7,540 bases of DNA from Patescibacteria group bacterium (GCA_018894495.1 JAHIOY010000060.1:1-7540); one strand, 5' to 3'. Shown: positions 1 through 4,318, numbered from the stretch's first letter. Made by a program: numbers and translations. The notes: generated by a model from the letters alone, not told the origin.

Positions 1-45
1 CAATCACGCAAGTCGGATGCTACTAATCTTTATAGAGGTAAATAG
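1..45 (+). CDS. possible C-terminal end of an upstream gene
   Basis: Frame 1 is open from the window edge to a TAG at 43-45 and would encode a short, charged tail ending in NLYRGK. There is too little sequence to assign a family. The frame starting at base 2 is also open, to the TGA at 55-57 inside the adjacent repeat, so the true reading frame is uncertain. A repeat copy (45-63) begins at or inside the stop codon, as it does at the end of the protease gene near 4980. That makes a real gene end here plausible but unproven. Confidence 0.2.
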   Translation, partial: QSRKSDATNLYRGK

Positions 46-63
46 GGACGTTTCTGAATTTTG
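45..63 (+). repeat. GGGACGTTTCTG repeat, copy 1
   Basis: The 19-mer GGGACGTTTCTGAATTTTG is identical to 4980-4998, and a diverged copy lies at 4319-4337 (16 of 19 matching). It lies at the 3' end of a probable open frame. It resembles the short REP-like remnants seen in genomes that carry IS200/RAYT-type transposases, but no transposase is encoded in this window. Confidence 0.6.
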
Positions 64-80
64 AAAAATGGAAGTAAGGA

Positions 81-132
81 AAACCGACAGAGGCCCGACC
101 CCTGAGAAGTTAAAAGTTAAAAGTGCAAAGTT
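81..132 (+). repeat. 52-bp direct repeat, copy 1 (upstream of mazEF)
   Basis: It begins AAACCGACAGAG, passes through a GACCCC core and ends in the AAGTTAAAAGTTAAAAG motif and TGCAAAGTT. It matches 858-909 at 48 of 52 positions with no gaps (mismatches at element positions 13, 16, 23 and 26). The two copies bracket the mazEF pair in direct orientation, and each lies about 200-250 bases upstream of an antitoxin start codon. Confidence 0.8.
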
Positions 133-155
133 AAAAGTTGCAATTCAAAATTAAA

Positions 156-215
156 AGTTATGAAATTTAAGACAAAAACTTTGAACTTTAAACTATAATT
201 TTGAATTTTGAATTT
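156..215 (+). repeat. AT-rich AGTTATGAAATTTAA repeat, copy 1
   Basis: The segment from AGTTATGAAATTTAA through ACTTTGAACTTT to TAATTTTGAA is closely similar to 2520-2580 in the holA-rpsT gap, with a one-base length difference. It folds back on the AAGTTAAAAGTT units just upstream, because AACTTTAAACT and AAGTTAAAAGT are near reverse complements. It has no coding potential. Confidence 0.65.
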
Positions 216-240
216 AAGGAGACCCGCTCTCCTTTAAATT
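211..240 (+). other. hairpin just upstream of the mazEF -35 box
   Basis: AAGGAGA (216-222), loop CCCGC (223-227) and TCTCCTT (228-234) form a 7-bp stem. It extends with AATTT/AAATT through one bulged base. The hairpin abuts the -35 box at 241. It could be a regulatory site for antitoxin binding or simply the end of the repeat region; the sequence does not decide between these. Confidence 0.5.
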
Positions 241-270
241 TTGACTTTTAACCTCTCTTTGTGATAAAAT
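241..270 (+). promoter_or_regulatory. promoter of the mazEF-type pair, leaderless type
   Basis: A -35 box TTGACT (241-246), an 18-nt spacer and a -10 box TAAAAT (265-270) preceded by the extended motif TGA (262-264). Six bases separate the -10 box from the ATG at 277, so the expected transcription start coincides with the start codon. The -35 box lies within a TTTTGACTTTTAAC stretch that belongs to the repeat family of this region, so the promoter appears partly built from repeat sequence. Confidence 0.7.
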
Positions 271-276
271 AAAAAT

Positions 277-483
277 ATGGCAACAATTACTATTCCAAAG
301 AAAATAGAAAAGGAGTTAATTTCTGTCTCTAAAGAAGTAGGACTTTCAAGAGAGGATCTTTTATTAAATGCTATTTTGTATTATTTTCAGGTTTTGGGAA
401 AAAGAATGGAACTAAAAAAAGAATTAGAGATTTGGGAAAAGACCAGTGAGATAGATTTGATGAAATTTGAGAAAAAGATATGA
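277..483 (+). CDS. MazE-type ribbon-helix-helix antitoxin
   Basis: This 68-residue protein probably neutralises the toxin encoded immediately downstream and represses the shared promoter. Residues 2-7 (ATITIP) fit the DNA-contacting beta-strand of a ribbon-helix-helix (CopG/Arc/MetJ) fold. They are followed by two predicted helices (about 8-20 and 24-40, the second containing LSREDLLLNAILYYF) and a charged C-terminal helix (about 41-68) of the type that wraps around a toxin. The ATG has no Shine-Dalgarno sequence but lies 6 bases after a good -10 box, which suits a leaderless transcript. The stop codon overlaps the toxin start (ATGA, 480-483), indicating translational coupling. Partner type and length support the antitoxin call; the exact antitoxin family is not certain. 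Confidence 0.75.
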   Translation: MATITIPKKIEKELISVSKEVGLSREDLLLNAILYYFQVLGKRMELKKELEIWEKTSEIDLMKFEKKI

Positions 484-806
484 AGAAAGGAGATGTCTGT
501 ATTGTGAATTTAGCAGTAGAAGTAGGGCATGAGCAATTTGGCGAGCGCCCTGCTATTTTAATTTCTGATACCAAAACCGGAATCATTGTCGTTGTTCCCC
601 TTACCTCTAATTTAGAAGCATTAAGATTTCCCTATACTTTGGCAATTTTACCGGATAAACAAAACAACCTCGAACAAAAATCAGTGGTTTTAATTTTCCA
701 TATCAGGGCGATTGATAAAACAAGAATTTTAAAAATTATTGGCAAAATCAACAAACAAACTCAGAGAAAAATAGATTACATTTTAAGAGAAATGCTAGGA
801 TTATAA
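480..806 (+). CDS. mazF: MazF/PemK-family mRNA interferase toxin
   Basis: A 108-residue protein matching the MazF/PemK family, which are endoribonucleases that cleave mRNA at short sequence motifs to stop growth. Visible motifs are the N-terminal KKGDVCIVNL strand, the HEQFGERPAILIS loop and strand with the catalytic-type Arg23, the VVVPLTSN segment with Thr42/Ser43 where the family has its second catalytic residue, SVVLIFHIRAIDKTR, and a C-terminal helix ending EMLGL. Length is normal for the family. One departure is His in place of the usual Gln before IRAID. The start overlaps the antitoxin stop by 4 nt, and there is only a weak purine run (GAGAAA) upstream, so coupled translation is likely. 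No key residue is missing, so the toxin looks functional. Confidence 0.9.
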   Translation: MKKGDVCIVNLAVEVGHEQFGERPAILISDTKTGIIVVVPLTSNLEALRFPYTLAILPDKQNNLEQKSVVLIFHIRAIDKTRILKIIGKINKQTQRKIDYILREMLGL

Positions 807-823
807 ATGTCCAATCAGATAAC

Positions 824-843
824 CAACGCCCTTAGGTTGATTA
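824..843 (+). repeat. CCCTTAGGTTGATTA repeat, copy 1 (downstream of mazF)
   Basis: CAACGCCCTTAGGTTGATTA matches 4196-4215 at 19 of 20 positions. Both copies lie within 20 bases of a stop codon. This copy can form AACC (821-824) pairing with GGTT (835-838). It has no U-tract, so it is not a convincing intrinsic terminator. Confidence 0.6.
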
Positions 844-857
844 GTTAATCATTAAAA

Positions 858-909
858 AAACCGACAGAGACCTGACCCCGGAAAAGTTAAAAGTTAAAAG
901 TGCAAAGTT
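858..909 (+). repeat. 52-bp direct repeat, copy 2 (between the two TA loci)
   Basis: This is the second copy of the element at 81-132, identical at 48 of 52 positions, starting AAACCGACAGAG and ending TGCAAAGTT. Further diverged AAAGTTAAAAGTT units follow to about 935. The 807-1105 gap therefore consists of repeats 824-843, 858-909 and 1001-1075, with nothing in it that looks like a gene. Confidence 0.8.
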
Positions 910-985
910 CGAGATTAAAGTGTAAAGTTAAAAGTTTATGAATAACGAAGAATTCAAGAAAAAACTGATAATTCGGCCATTTAAT

Positions 986-1088
986 TTGACTTTTGATTTT
1001 TGCCTGCCCGCAGATGCTTCGCATCAAGCGATGCAGGCGGGCCTGCCCCGTAGGAAACCTTGCCTTCCTTCGGGGATTGTGATAAGAT
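986..1088 (+). promoter_or_regulatory. split promoter of the second TA locus
   Basis: An extended -10 box TGA-TAAGAT (1080-1088) lies in the context ATTGTGATAAGATAAAAT, nearly the same as TTTGTGATAAAAT before the mazEF start. The matching -35 box TTGACT occurs at 986-991 but is 91 bases away, because the palindrome cluster 1001-1075 lies between them. Removing 1001-1075 would leave a 16-nt spacer. The extended -10 box may still drive weak transcription. A TATAAA at 1093-1098 is an alternative -10 box closer to the ATG at 1106. Confidence 0.5.
1001..1075 (+). repeat. GC-rich palindrome cluster (REP-like)
   Basis: Several nested inverted repeats stand out from the AT-rich surroundings: GCCCGC (1006-1011) with GCGGGC (1037-1042), GATGC (1013-1017) with GCATC (1021-1025) over a TTC loop, CAGGC (1034-1038) with GCCTG (1041-1045), and CCCCG (1046-1050) with CGGGG (1071-1075). 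Two elements appear joined, one ending near 1042 and the other spanning about 1041-1075. The structure fits REP-like elements known from Parcubacteria-type genomes. Confidence 0.75.
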
Positions 1089-1105
1089 AAAATATAAAAA
1101 AACAT

Positions 1106-1315
1106 ATGGCGCAAACAACACAAGTAAAAATTAAATCAGATACAATTAAAATGCCTTCTAAAATAATAGAAGCTATTTTTGAAGAACTTCGTTTATTAAG
1201 AAACGAGGTCAGATTGCTTTTGCCGCAAGAAGAATTAGAAGAGTATACTCATCCAGATCGTATTAGACGTTCTTATCAAAAAGCAATTAAAAAATATCCC
1301 CCTGTTTCTCTATGA
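1106..1315 (+). CDS. putative antitoxin of a decayed RelE-type pair
   Basis: A 69-residue small charged protein. I do not recognise a named family with certainty. It begins with a short polar stretch (TQVKIKSDTIKMP) that could form strands, followed by a long helix (about 18-37) and a basic C-terminal part with HPDRIRRSYQKAIKKYPP that could bind a toxin groove. The identification rests on context: its stop overlaps the ATG of a RelE-like toxin remnant (ATGA, 1312-1315), exactly as in the mazEF pair upstream. The start has a variant extended -10 box 17 bases before it and no Shine-Dalgarno sequence. With its toxin broken, the gene is either a solitary regulator or a relic not yet disrupted. 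Confidence 0.6.
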   Translation: MAQTTQVKIKSDTIKMPSKIIEAIFEELRLLRNEVRLLLPQEELEEYTHPDRIRRSYQKAIKKYPPVSL

Positions 1316-1400
1316 GAATAATTAAAACAGATGACTTCAACCGCATATAGAAACTGCAATTTTCTTTGAAATTGACCATCGTAAAGATATTTATAAGTAG
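1312..1400 (+). pseudogene. RelE/ParE-type toxin remnant with internal deletion
   Basis: From the ATG at 1312 the frame reads MRIIKTDDFNRI and stops at TAG 1348-1350. That is a typical RelE/ParE-family N-terminus (start, two hydrophobic residues, then K-T-x-x-F). Shortly after, in the frame of 1359-1400, the sequence encodes AIFFEIDHRKDIYK before a TAG at 1398-1400. This matches the typical end of the same family, with a final strand followed by the H-R-x-D-(I/V)-Y motif. The family usually has about 85-95 residues, so most of the middle, roughly 60 codons, is missing and the two ends are in different frames. The gene cannot make a working toxin. Family identity is inferred from the two end motifs only. 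Confidence 0.7.
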
Positions 1401-1453
1401 AAAAAAATGAGGTCAATCCTATTTTTCCTTCAGATGCCAGACCCCTATAAAAT
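1401..1453 (+). repeat. repeat remnant abutting the holA start
   Basis: The reverse complement of GGTCAATCCTATTTTTCC (1411-1428) resembles the hairpin element at 4267-4293 (GGAAAATAGGGACAGG). CAGACCCC, just before the holA start, recalls the CCGACCCC/CTGACCCC core of the 52-bp repeats at 81 and 858. TATAAA at 1446-1451 is a -10 match, but it ends only 2 bases before the ATG, too close to start a transcript that includes this codon. Confidence 0.35.
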
Positions 1454-2431
1454 ATGATTATTTTTCTTTACGGACAGGATACTTATAGGTCAAAACGGAA
1501 ATTAAATGAACTCGTTGAGCGTTACCAAAAAATCCGCAAAGGCGGATTGAATTTAAAATACTTTGACTTCAAAGATGTCAGCTTTAATGTTTTAAAAGAT
1601 GAAATCCAGCAAGTCCCTATATTTAAAGAAAAGAAATTATTAATTTTAAAAAACGCTTTTTCTAACCCGGAATTTGGAGAAAAATTATTAAAAAATTTAA
1701 AAGCTTCGGAGTCCTTTTTTAAAAAAAACGACGACACAATTTTGTTTTACGAGGAAGGAAAAGTTAAAAAAAACGCCCTATTTAACTTTCTTAAAAAAAA
1801 CGCTAAGTCGCAGGAATTTCAATTTTTAGACGGGGAAAAATTAAAAAACTGGGTAATAAAAGAATTTAAAAATTACGGCGCGAAAATTGAACCGCAGGCC
1901 CTGAATAAATTGATTGAATTTGTCGGGCAGGAACTTTGGCAAATGTCAGAGGAGATTAAAAAATTGGTTAATTACAAAAATGGACCCGCCTTCGCTAAAG
2001 CTACGGCGGGCAAGGGAAAAGAAATTCAAAGAAAGGATGTTGAAATTTTAGTTAAGCCAAAAATTGAAACGGATATTTTCAAAACCATTGAGGCGATAGC
2101 TTCAAAAAATAAAAAAGAAGCATTAAAATTAATTCACCAGCATTTAGAGAAAGGCGCTCACCCTCTCTACCTTTTTTCAATGATTAATTACCAATTTCGG
2201 AATTTATTGATGGTCAAATCGCTCGGTCAGAAGTACCCGTCTTATTATGCAATTTTAAAAGCAAGCCAACTTCATCCTTTTGTTGTAAAAAAGGCCATTG
2301 AGCAGTCCCAGAAGTTTGAATTAGAGGAACTAAAAAAAATTTATCAAAAACTTTTTGAAATAGATTTAGACGTTAAAACCGGCAGAATAGAGCCGGCGCT
2401 CGCCCTAAATATGTTAATCGCGGGAATCTGA
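1454..2431 (+). CDS. holA: DNA polymerase III subunit delta
   Basis: A 325-residue protein corresponding to the delta subunit of the clamp loader, which opens the beta sliding clamp and loads it on primed DNA during replication. The N-terminal domain starts with the family signature IIFLYGQDTYRSKRKLNELVERY (first 24 residues). The middle holds the LxxWVIKEFKNYGAKIEPQAL and LWQMSEEIKKLVNY segments. The C-terminal collar domain (about 205-325) contains HPLYLFSMINYQFRNLLMVK, LHPFVVKKA and the closing EIDLDVKTGRIEPALAL motif. Length is normal for the family. Residues 178-187 (PAFAKATAGK) are encoded by a palindromic repeat inserted in frame between the middle and C-terminal domains. Convergent orientation to rpsT is also found in Firmicutes. 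No clear promoter precedes the start, so transcription may enter from the TA region. Confidence 0.93.
   Translation: MIIFLYGQDTYRSKRKLNELVERYQKIRKGGLNLKYFDFKDVSFNVLKDEIQQVPIFKEKKLLILKNAFSNPEFGEKLLKNLKASESFFKKNDDTILFYEEGKVKKNALFNFLKKNAKSQEFQFLDGEKLKNWVIKEFKNYGAKIEPQALNKLIEFVGQELWQMSEEIKKLVNYKNGPAFAKATAGKGKEIQRKDVEILVKPKIETDIFKTIEAIASKNKKEALKLIHQHLEKGAHPLYLFSMINYQFRNLLMVKSLGQKYPSYYAILKASQLHPFVVKKAIEQSQKFELEELKKIYQKLFEIDLDVKTGRIEPALALNMLIAGI
1985..2010 (+). repeat. palindromic element inside holA
   Basis: CCCGCC (1985-1990) pairs with GGCGGG (2005-2010), and GCT (1994-1996) pairs with AGC (1999-2001) over an AA loop. This short GC-rich palindrome in an AT-rich gene is read in frame as PAFAKATAG plus the following K. 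Delta subunits do not need this segment, and it falls in a linker between domains. It behaves like the protein-embedded palindromic elements described in Rickettsia. Confidence 0.75.
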
Positions 2432-2519
2432 TCTTAAAATGACTAATTAACCTAATTTCTAATTATTCTAATCAAATCCCAATATCTAATGACCAACCAG
2501 AACAAAGTTAAAAGTTAAA

Positions 2520-2580
2520 AGTTATGAAATTTAAATTCAAAAACTTTGAACTTTTAACTGTAATTTTGAACTTTGCATTT
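2520..2580 (+). repeat. AT-rich AGTTATGAAATTTAA repeat, copy 2
   Basis: This is close to 156-215 over its whole length: AGTTATGAAATTTAA, then AAAAACTTTGAACTTT, then TAATTTTGAA, with one extra base and a few substitutions. The upstream flank in both places is a run of AAGTTAAAAGTT units, so the copies probably derive from one mobile or amplifying unit. Confidence 0.65.
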
Positions 2581-2616
2581 CAAGTTTCTCGAAAACTTTC
2601 GTTTTCGAGACAATGA
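2581..2616 (+). repeat. 36-nt hairpin element, copy A (plus orientation)
   Basis: CAAGTT, then a 10-bp perfect stem TCTCGAAAAC (2587-2596) and GTTTTCGAGA (2601-2610) around a TTTC loop, then CAATGA. It matches copy B at 2992-3027 on the minus strand at 34 of 36 positions. The two differences pair with each other in the stem. Confidence 0.8.
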
Positions 2617-2650
2617 ACTTTAAACTTATAAAGTTTGGGAATTGGGATTT

Positions 2651-2686
2651 GATTTGACATTTGACATTGATTTGACATTTGACATT
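2651..2686 (+). repeat. perfect 18-bp tandem duplication
   Basis: GATTTGACATTTGACATT occurs at 2651-2668 and again, immediately adjacent and identical, at 2669-2686. Each unit itself holds two TTTGACATT half-units. It lies at the right edge of the fold-back region, downstream of the rpsT stop in the rpsT direction. Confidence 0.85.
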
Positions 2687-2703
2687 TTATTAGACATTAG
2701 AAA

Positions 2704-2967
2704 TTAGGATTTAGAAATTATAAGCTTGGTTATTCTTGATTTTTTCCGGCTGGCCATATTCTTTTTAATTAATCCTATTTTCGCTGCCTTATCTAGAAAT
2801 TTATAAACATTCGGCAAAATTTTATTTGCTTCTTCAATTTTCTTTTGAGAAACTAAACTCTTCACCTCTTTTACGAGGTTTTTAATTTTATTCTTATAAA
2901 TTAGATTCTTCGCCTTTCTTCTAAAACTCTGCCTCAGAGCTTTTTTGGCTGACTTGGTAATTGGCAT
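2704..2967 (-). CDS. rpsT: 30S ribosomal protein S20
   Basis: An 87-residue, strongly basic, all-helical protein that binds 16S rRNA in the small ribosomal subunit. The N-terminus MPITKSAKKALRQSFRRKAKN fits the S20 signature (short lead, K-S-A-K-K, then R-rich helix). The middle helix (about 27-57) and the final helix with LDKAAKIGLIKKNMASRKKSR match the family. Length is typical. The last residues (IISKS) and the stop codon are written in a repeat of the AGAAATTAGGATTTAG type, so the original C-terminus may have been replaced. The gene is convergent with holA and has its own promoter on the minus strand with a leader of about 84 nt. No Shine-Dalgarno sequence is visible before the ATG. Autoregulation by S20 is known in E. 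coli, but nothing here shows it directly. Confidence 0.95.
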   Translation of the reverse strand: MPITKSAKKALRQSFRRKAKNLIYKNKIKNLVKEVKSLVSQKKIEEANKILPNVYKFLDKAAKIGLIKKNMASRKKSRITKLIISKS

Positions 2968-2991
2968 AAGCGCTATCGCTAAAATTAAATA

Positions 2992-3027
2992 TCATTGTCT
3001 AGAAAACGAAAGTTTTCTAGAAACTTG
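2992..3027 (-). repeat. 36-nt hairpin element, copy B, in the rpsT leader
   Basis: On the minus strand it reads CAAGTT, stem TCTAGAAAAC, loop TTTC, stem GTTTTCTAGA, then CAATGA. The perfect 10-bp stem spans 2998-3021. It is transcribed as part of the rpsT 5' leader. Outside the stem, TATCATT (2990-2996) can pair with AATGATA (3037-3043), and ATCGCT (2975-2980) with AGCGAT (3045-3050), so the leader can form a long, interrupted hairpin. Confidence 0.75.
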
Positions 3028-3057
3028 AAAATCAAAAATGATAGAGCGATATTTTTA

Positions 3058-3086
3058 ATTATACCTTATCTTAATTTTTTTAGCAA
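3058..3086 (-). promoter_or_regulatory. rpsT promoter
   Basis: On the minus strand: -35 box TTGCTA (3086-3081), a 17-nt spacer and a perfect -10 box TATAAT (3063-3058). The predicted start near 3051 gives a leader of about 84 nt. This is the only gene in the window with a clear long leader, and that leader is structured. The promoter lies back to back with the promoter of the gene starting at 3112. Confidence 0.7.
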
Positions 3087-3094
3087 GTTAAATA

Positions 3095-3103
3095 TGATAT
3101 AAT
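3095..3103 (+). promoter_or_regulatory. extended -10 promoter of the Rmd1-like gene
   Basis: TGA-TATAAT is a perfect extended -10 element, ending 8 bases before the ATG at 3112. The transcript would begin at most a couple of bases before the start codon. No clear -35 box is visible, which an extended -10 element can tolerate. The region upstream is shared with the divergent rpsT promoter. Confidence 0.7.
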
Positions 3104-3111
3104 AAGACAAC

Positions 3112-4188
3112 ATGCTGGCTAAAGTTTTTATATATAGAATTATTGATATTTGCGATGAATTGGATATAAGCCAATTGAGGGGGCGGCTAAAGAGGTTAAA
3201 AATCAAACCGTTAGGCAGAAGATATTTTGCGCCGGTCTATTTGAATTTCGCCACCCCGCCCGTAGAAATGAAAGTTCGAAAGTGGTTTTTAAAAAAATTT
3301 AATCTCTGGGTTGACACAATGATTAAGTTTTATTCTCTAGGTTTGGCAACTATTCGCTACGAAATTTTCTTTGAACCCCCGGATCATTTTGCTTGTTTTA
3401 AAGAATCGCGGGAAATCATCAATAACCCTATTTTTGACAAGAAAACAGAGACCCTGCTGGAATACACTAAAAAACTTTTGGAAAAAGAATTAAAAATTTC
3501 TATTAGGATTCAATTTATTGAGGACTACAGCATTTTATGGATTCAGGAAAAGTTTGCCGAGGTCGGACCTCGGCAAATCTGGCTGCAAAGGTCAATAGCT
3601 CAATTTTTAAGAGACGAGTCCCTACCCCTTTCAAAATCCGAGGAAAGAGAAGCCCGGAGATATCAATTCAGTTACACTCCTGATGACTTGACCGTGATTG
3701 ATTGGGATAGGGCGGTGACAATTGATACCCTGCCCCAAGAAGACGTTTGGGGGGTTTTAGAGTATGCCAATTTACAATTGACCGAACTTCGTTATTACGA
3801 AAATACTTTAGACAAGCAGCTTGATGAATTTTACGAATTGACGCGACTTCCCTATCGCAAAGCCTTGGTCGGGCTATATCAAATTACATCTGCCACAAGA
3901 AAGCTTTCTAATCTTTATCTTGACTTTAGCGAGCAGGAAAAGCGGCTGAATAGTTTTCTGCGGCTGACCGGGGATGAATATCTTTCCCGTATTTATGGAG
4001 CGGCAGTAAAGCGGCTTAATATTGACTCTTTTCAAAAAAATTTAAAGGACCGTCTGGCCGATGCCAGACGGCTTTACGAAATGCTTTCTGGTCAGGTTAA
4101 CTCTTTACGGTTGGAGTTTTTGGAAATAATGATTATTCTTTTAATCGCCCTTTCCATTATCTTCCAAATTATTCCTCTATTTTTTTAA
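3112..4188 (+). CDS. tail-anchored protein resembling the Rmd1/DUF155 (YagE) family
   Basis: A 358-residue protein of unknown function. The overall plan fits the Rmd1/DUF155 family: an N-terminal alpha/beta part (about 1-180), then a central helical segment with LEYANLQLTELRYYE (216-230) followed by a long, charged, coiled-coil-like stretch (about 230-335). It ends in one hydrophobic helix (about 339-358), preceded by the LRLEFLE motif that family members carry just before their membrane segment. It is probably anchored in the membrane by its C-terminus, with the bulk in the cytoplasm. The N-terminal half is not clearly recognisable, and VIDWDRAVTID (195-205) looks like a lineage-specific motif. 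Yeast relatives act in meiosis and at mitochondria, but no bacterial role can be inferred from that. The gene has its own leaderless-type promoter and is followed by a repeat. Confidence 0.5.
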   Translation: MLAKVFIYRIIDICDELDISQLRGRLKRLKIKPLGRRYFAPVYLNFATPPVEMKVRKWFLKKFNLWVDTMIKFYSLGLATIRYEIFFEPPDHFACFKESREIINNPIFDKKTETLLEYTKKLLEKELKISIRIQFIEDYSILWIQEKFAEVGPRQIWLQRSIAQFLRDESLPLSKSEEREARRYQFSYTPDDLTVIDWDRAVTIDTLPQEDVWGVLEYANLQLTELRYYENTLDKQLDEFYELTRLPYRKALVGLYQITSATRKLSNLYLDFSEQEKRLNSFLRLTGDEYLSRIYGAAVKRLNIDSFQKNLKDRLADARRLYEMLSGQVNSLRLEFLEIMIILLIALSIIFQIIPLFF

Positions 4189-4191
4189 AAA

Positions 4192-4215
4192 TAATCAATG
4201 CCCTTAGGTTGATTA
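4192..4215 (+). repeat. CCCTTAGGTTGATTA repeat, copy 2 (hairpin after the Rmd1-like gene)
   Basis: TAATCAA (4192-4198) and TTGATTA (4209-4215) form a perfect 7-bp stem around TGCCCTTAGG. The segment 4196-4215 matches 824-843 at 19 of 20 positions. It starts 4 bases after a stop codon. There is a T-run before it but none after it, so it is not a standard terminator for the upstream gene. Confidence 0.65.
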
Positions 4216-4266
4216 AAGCATGTCAAGGCAATTTAGAAATTTCATATCTGTACCTTTAAAATTTAG

Positions 4267-4293
4267 GGAAAATAGGGACAGGTCCAATTTTCC
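4267..4293 (+). repeat. GGGACAGGTCC hairpin element (REP-like)
   Basis: GGAAAAT (4267-4273) pairs with ATTTTCC (4287-4293), and inside it GGAC (4276-4279) pairs with GTCC (4282-4285) over an AG loop, a nested near-palindrome. A second small hairpin follows, ATTTAC with GTAAAT at about 4298-4316. Elements of this shape commonly mark ends used by IS200/RAYT-type transposases. None is encoded in this window. Confidence 0.55.
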
Positions 4294-4318
4294 ATAAATT
4301 TACAAAAGACGTAAATTC

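Larger units (their letters stand above)
2470..2654 (+). repeat. nested fold-back region between holA and rpsT
   Basis: AATCAAATCCCAAT (2470-2483) is an exact reverse complement of ATTGGGATTTGATT (2641-2654). Outside these arms CCTAATTTCTAAT (from about 2450) mirrors ATTAGAAATTAGG (about 2696-2708). Inside the arms AAAGTTAAAAGTTAAAAGTT mirrors AACTTTTAACT. The whole 2432-2703 gap is therefore a fold-back of repeats with no gene. Transcribed from either side, it could act as a bidirectional barrier between the two convergent genes. Confidence 0.65.

Noticed and set aside
105..160. Repeated AAGTTAAAAGTT units as a CRISPR array
   Set aside because: The units are short, irregular and directly adjacent, without unique spacers of constant length, and no cas gene is present.
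1001..1075. GC-rich hairpins as a tRNA or other structured RNA gene
   Set aside because: There is no cloverleaf order, no T-loop motif and no CCA end. The nested palindromes fit REP-like elements better.
887..1123. Open frame of 78 codons on the minus strand
   Set aside because: It runs through the 52-bp repeat and the palindrome cluster, its product has no domain-like pattern, and it overlaps the promoter and start of the antitoxin gene. It is a by-product of repeat sequence.
1..1453. Complete insertion sequence or integron carrying the TA genes
   Set aside because: There is no transposase, integrase or clear attachment site. Only short repeats are present, so just a repeat-bracketed layout can be claimed.
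4192..4215. Hairpin after the Rmd1-like gene as an intrinsic terminator
   Set aside because: No T-run follows it, the loop is 10 bases, and a near copy follows mazF without a good stem. It is better listed as a repeat.
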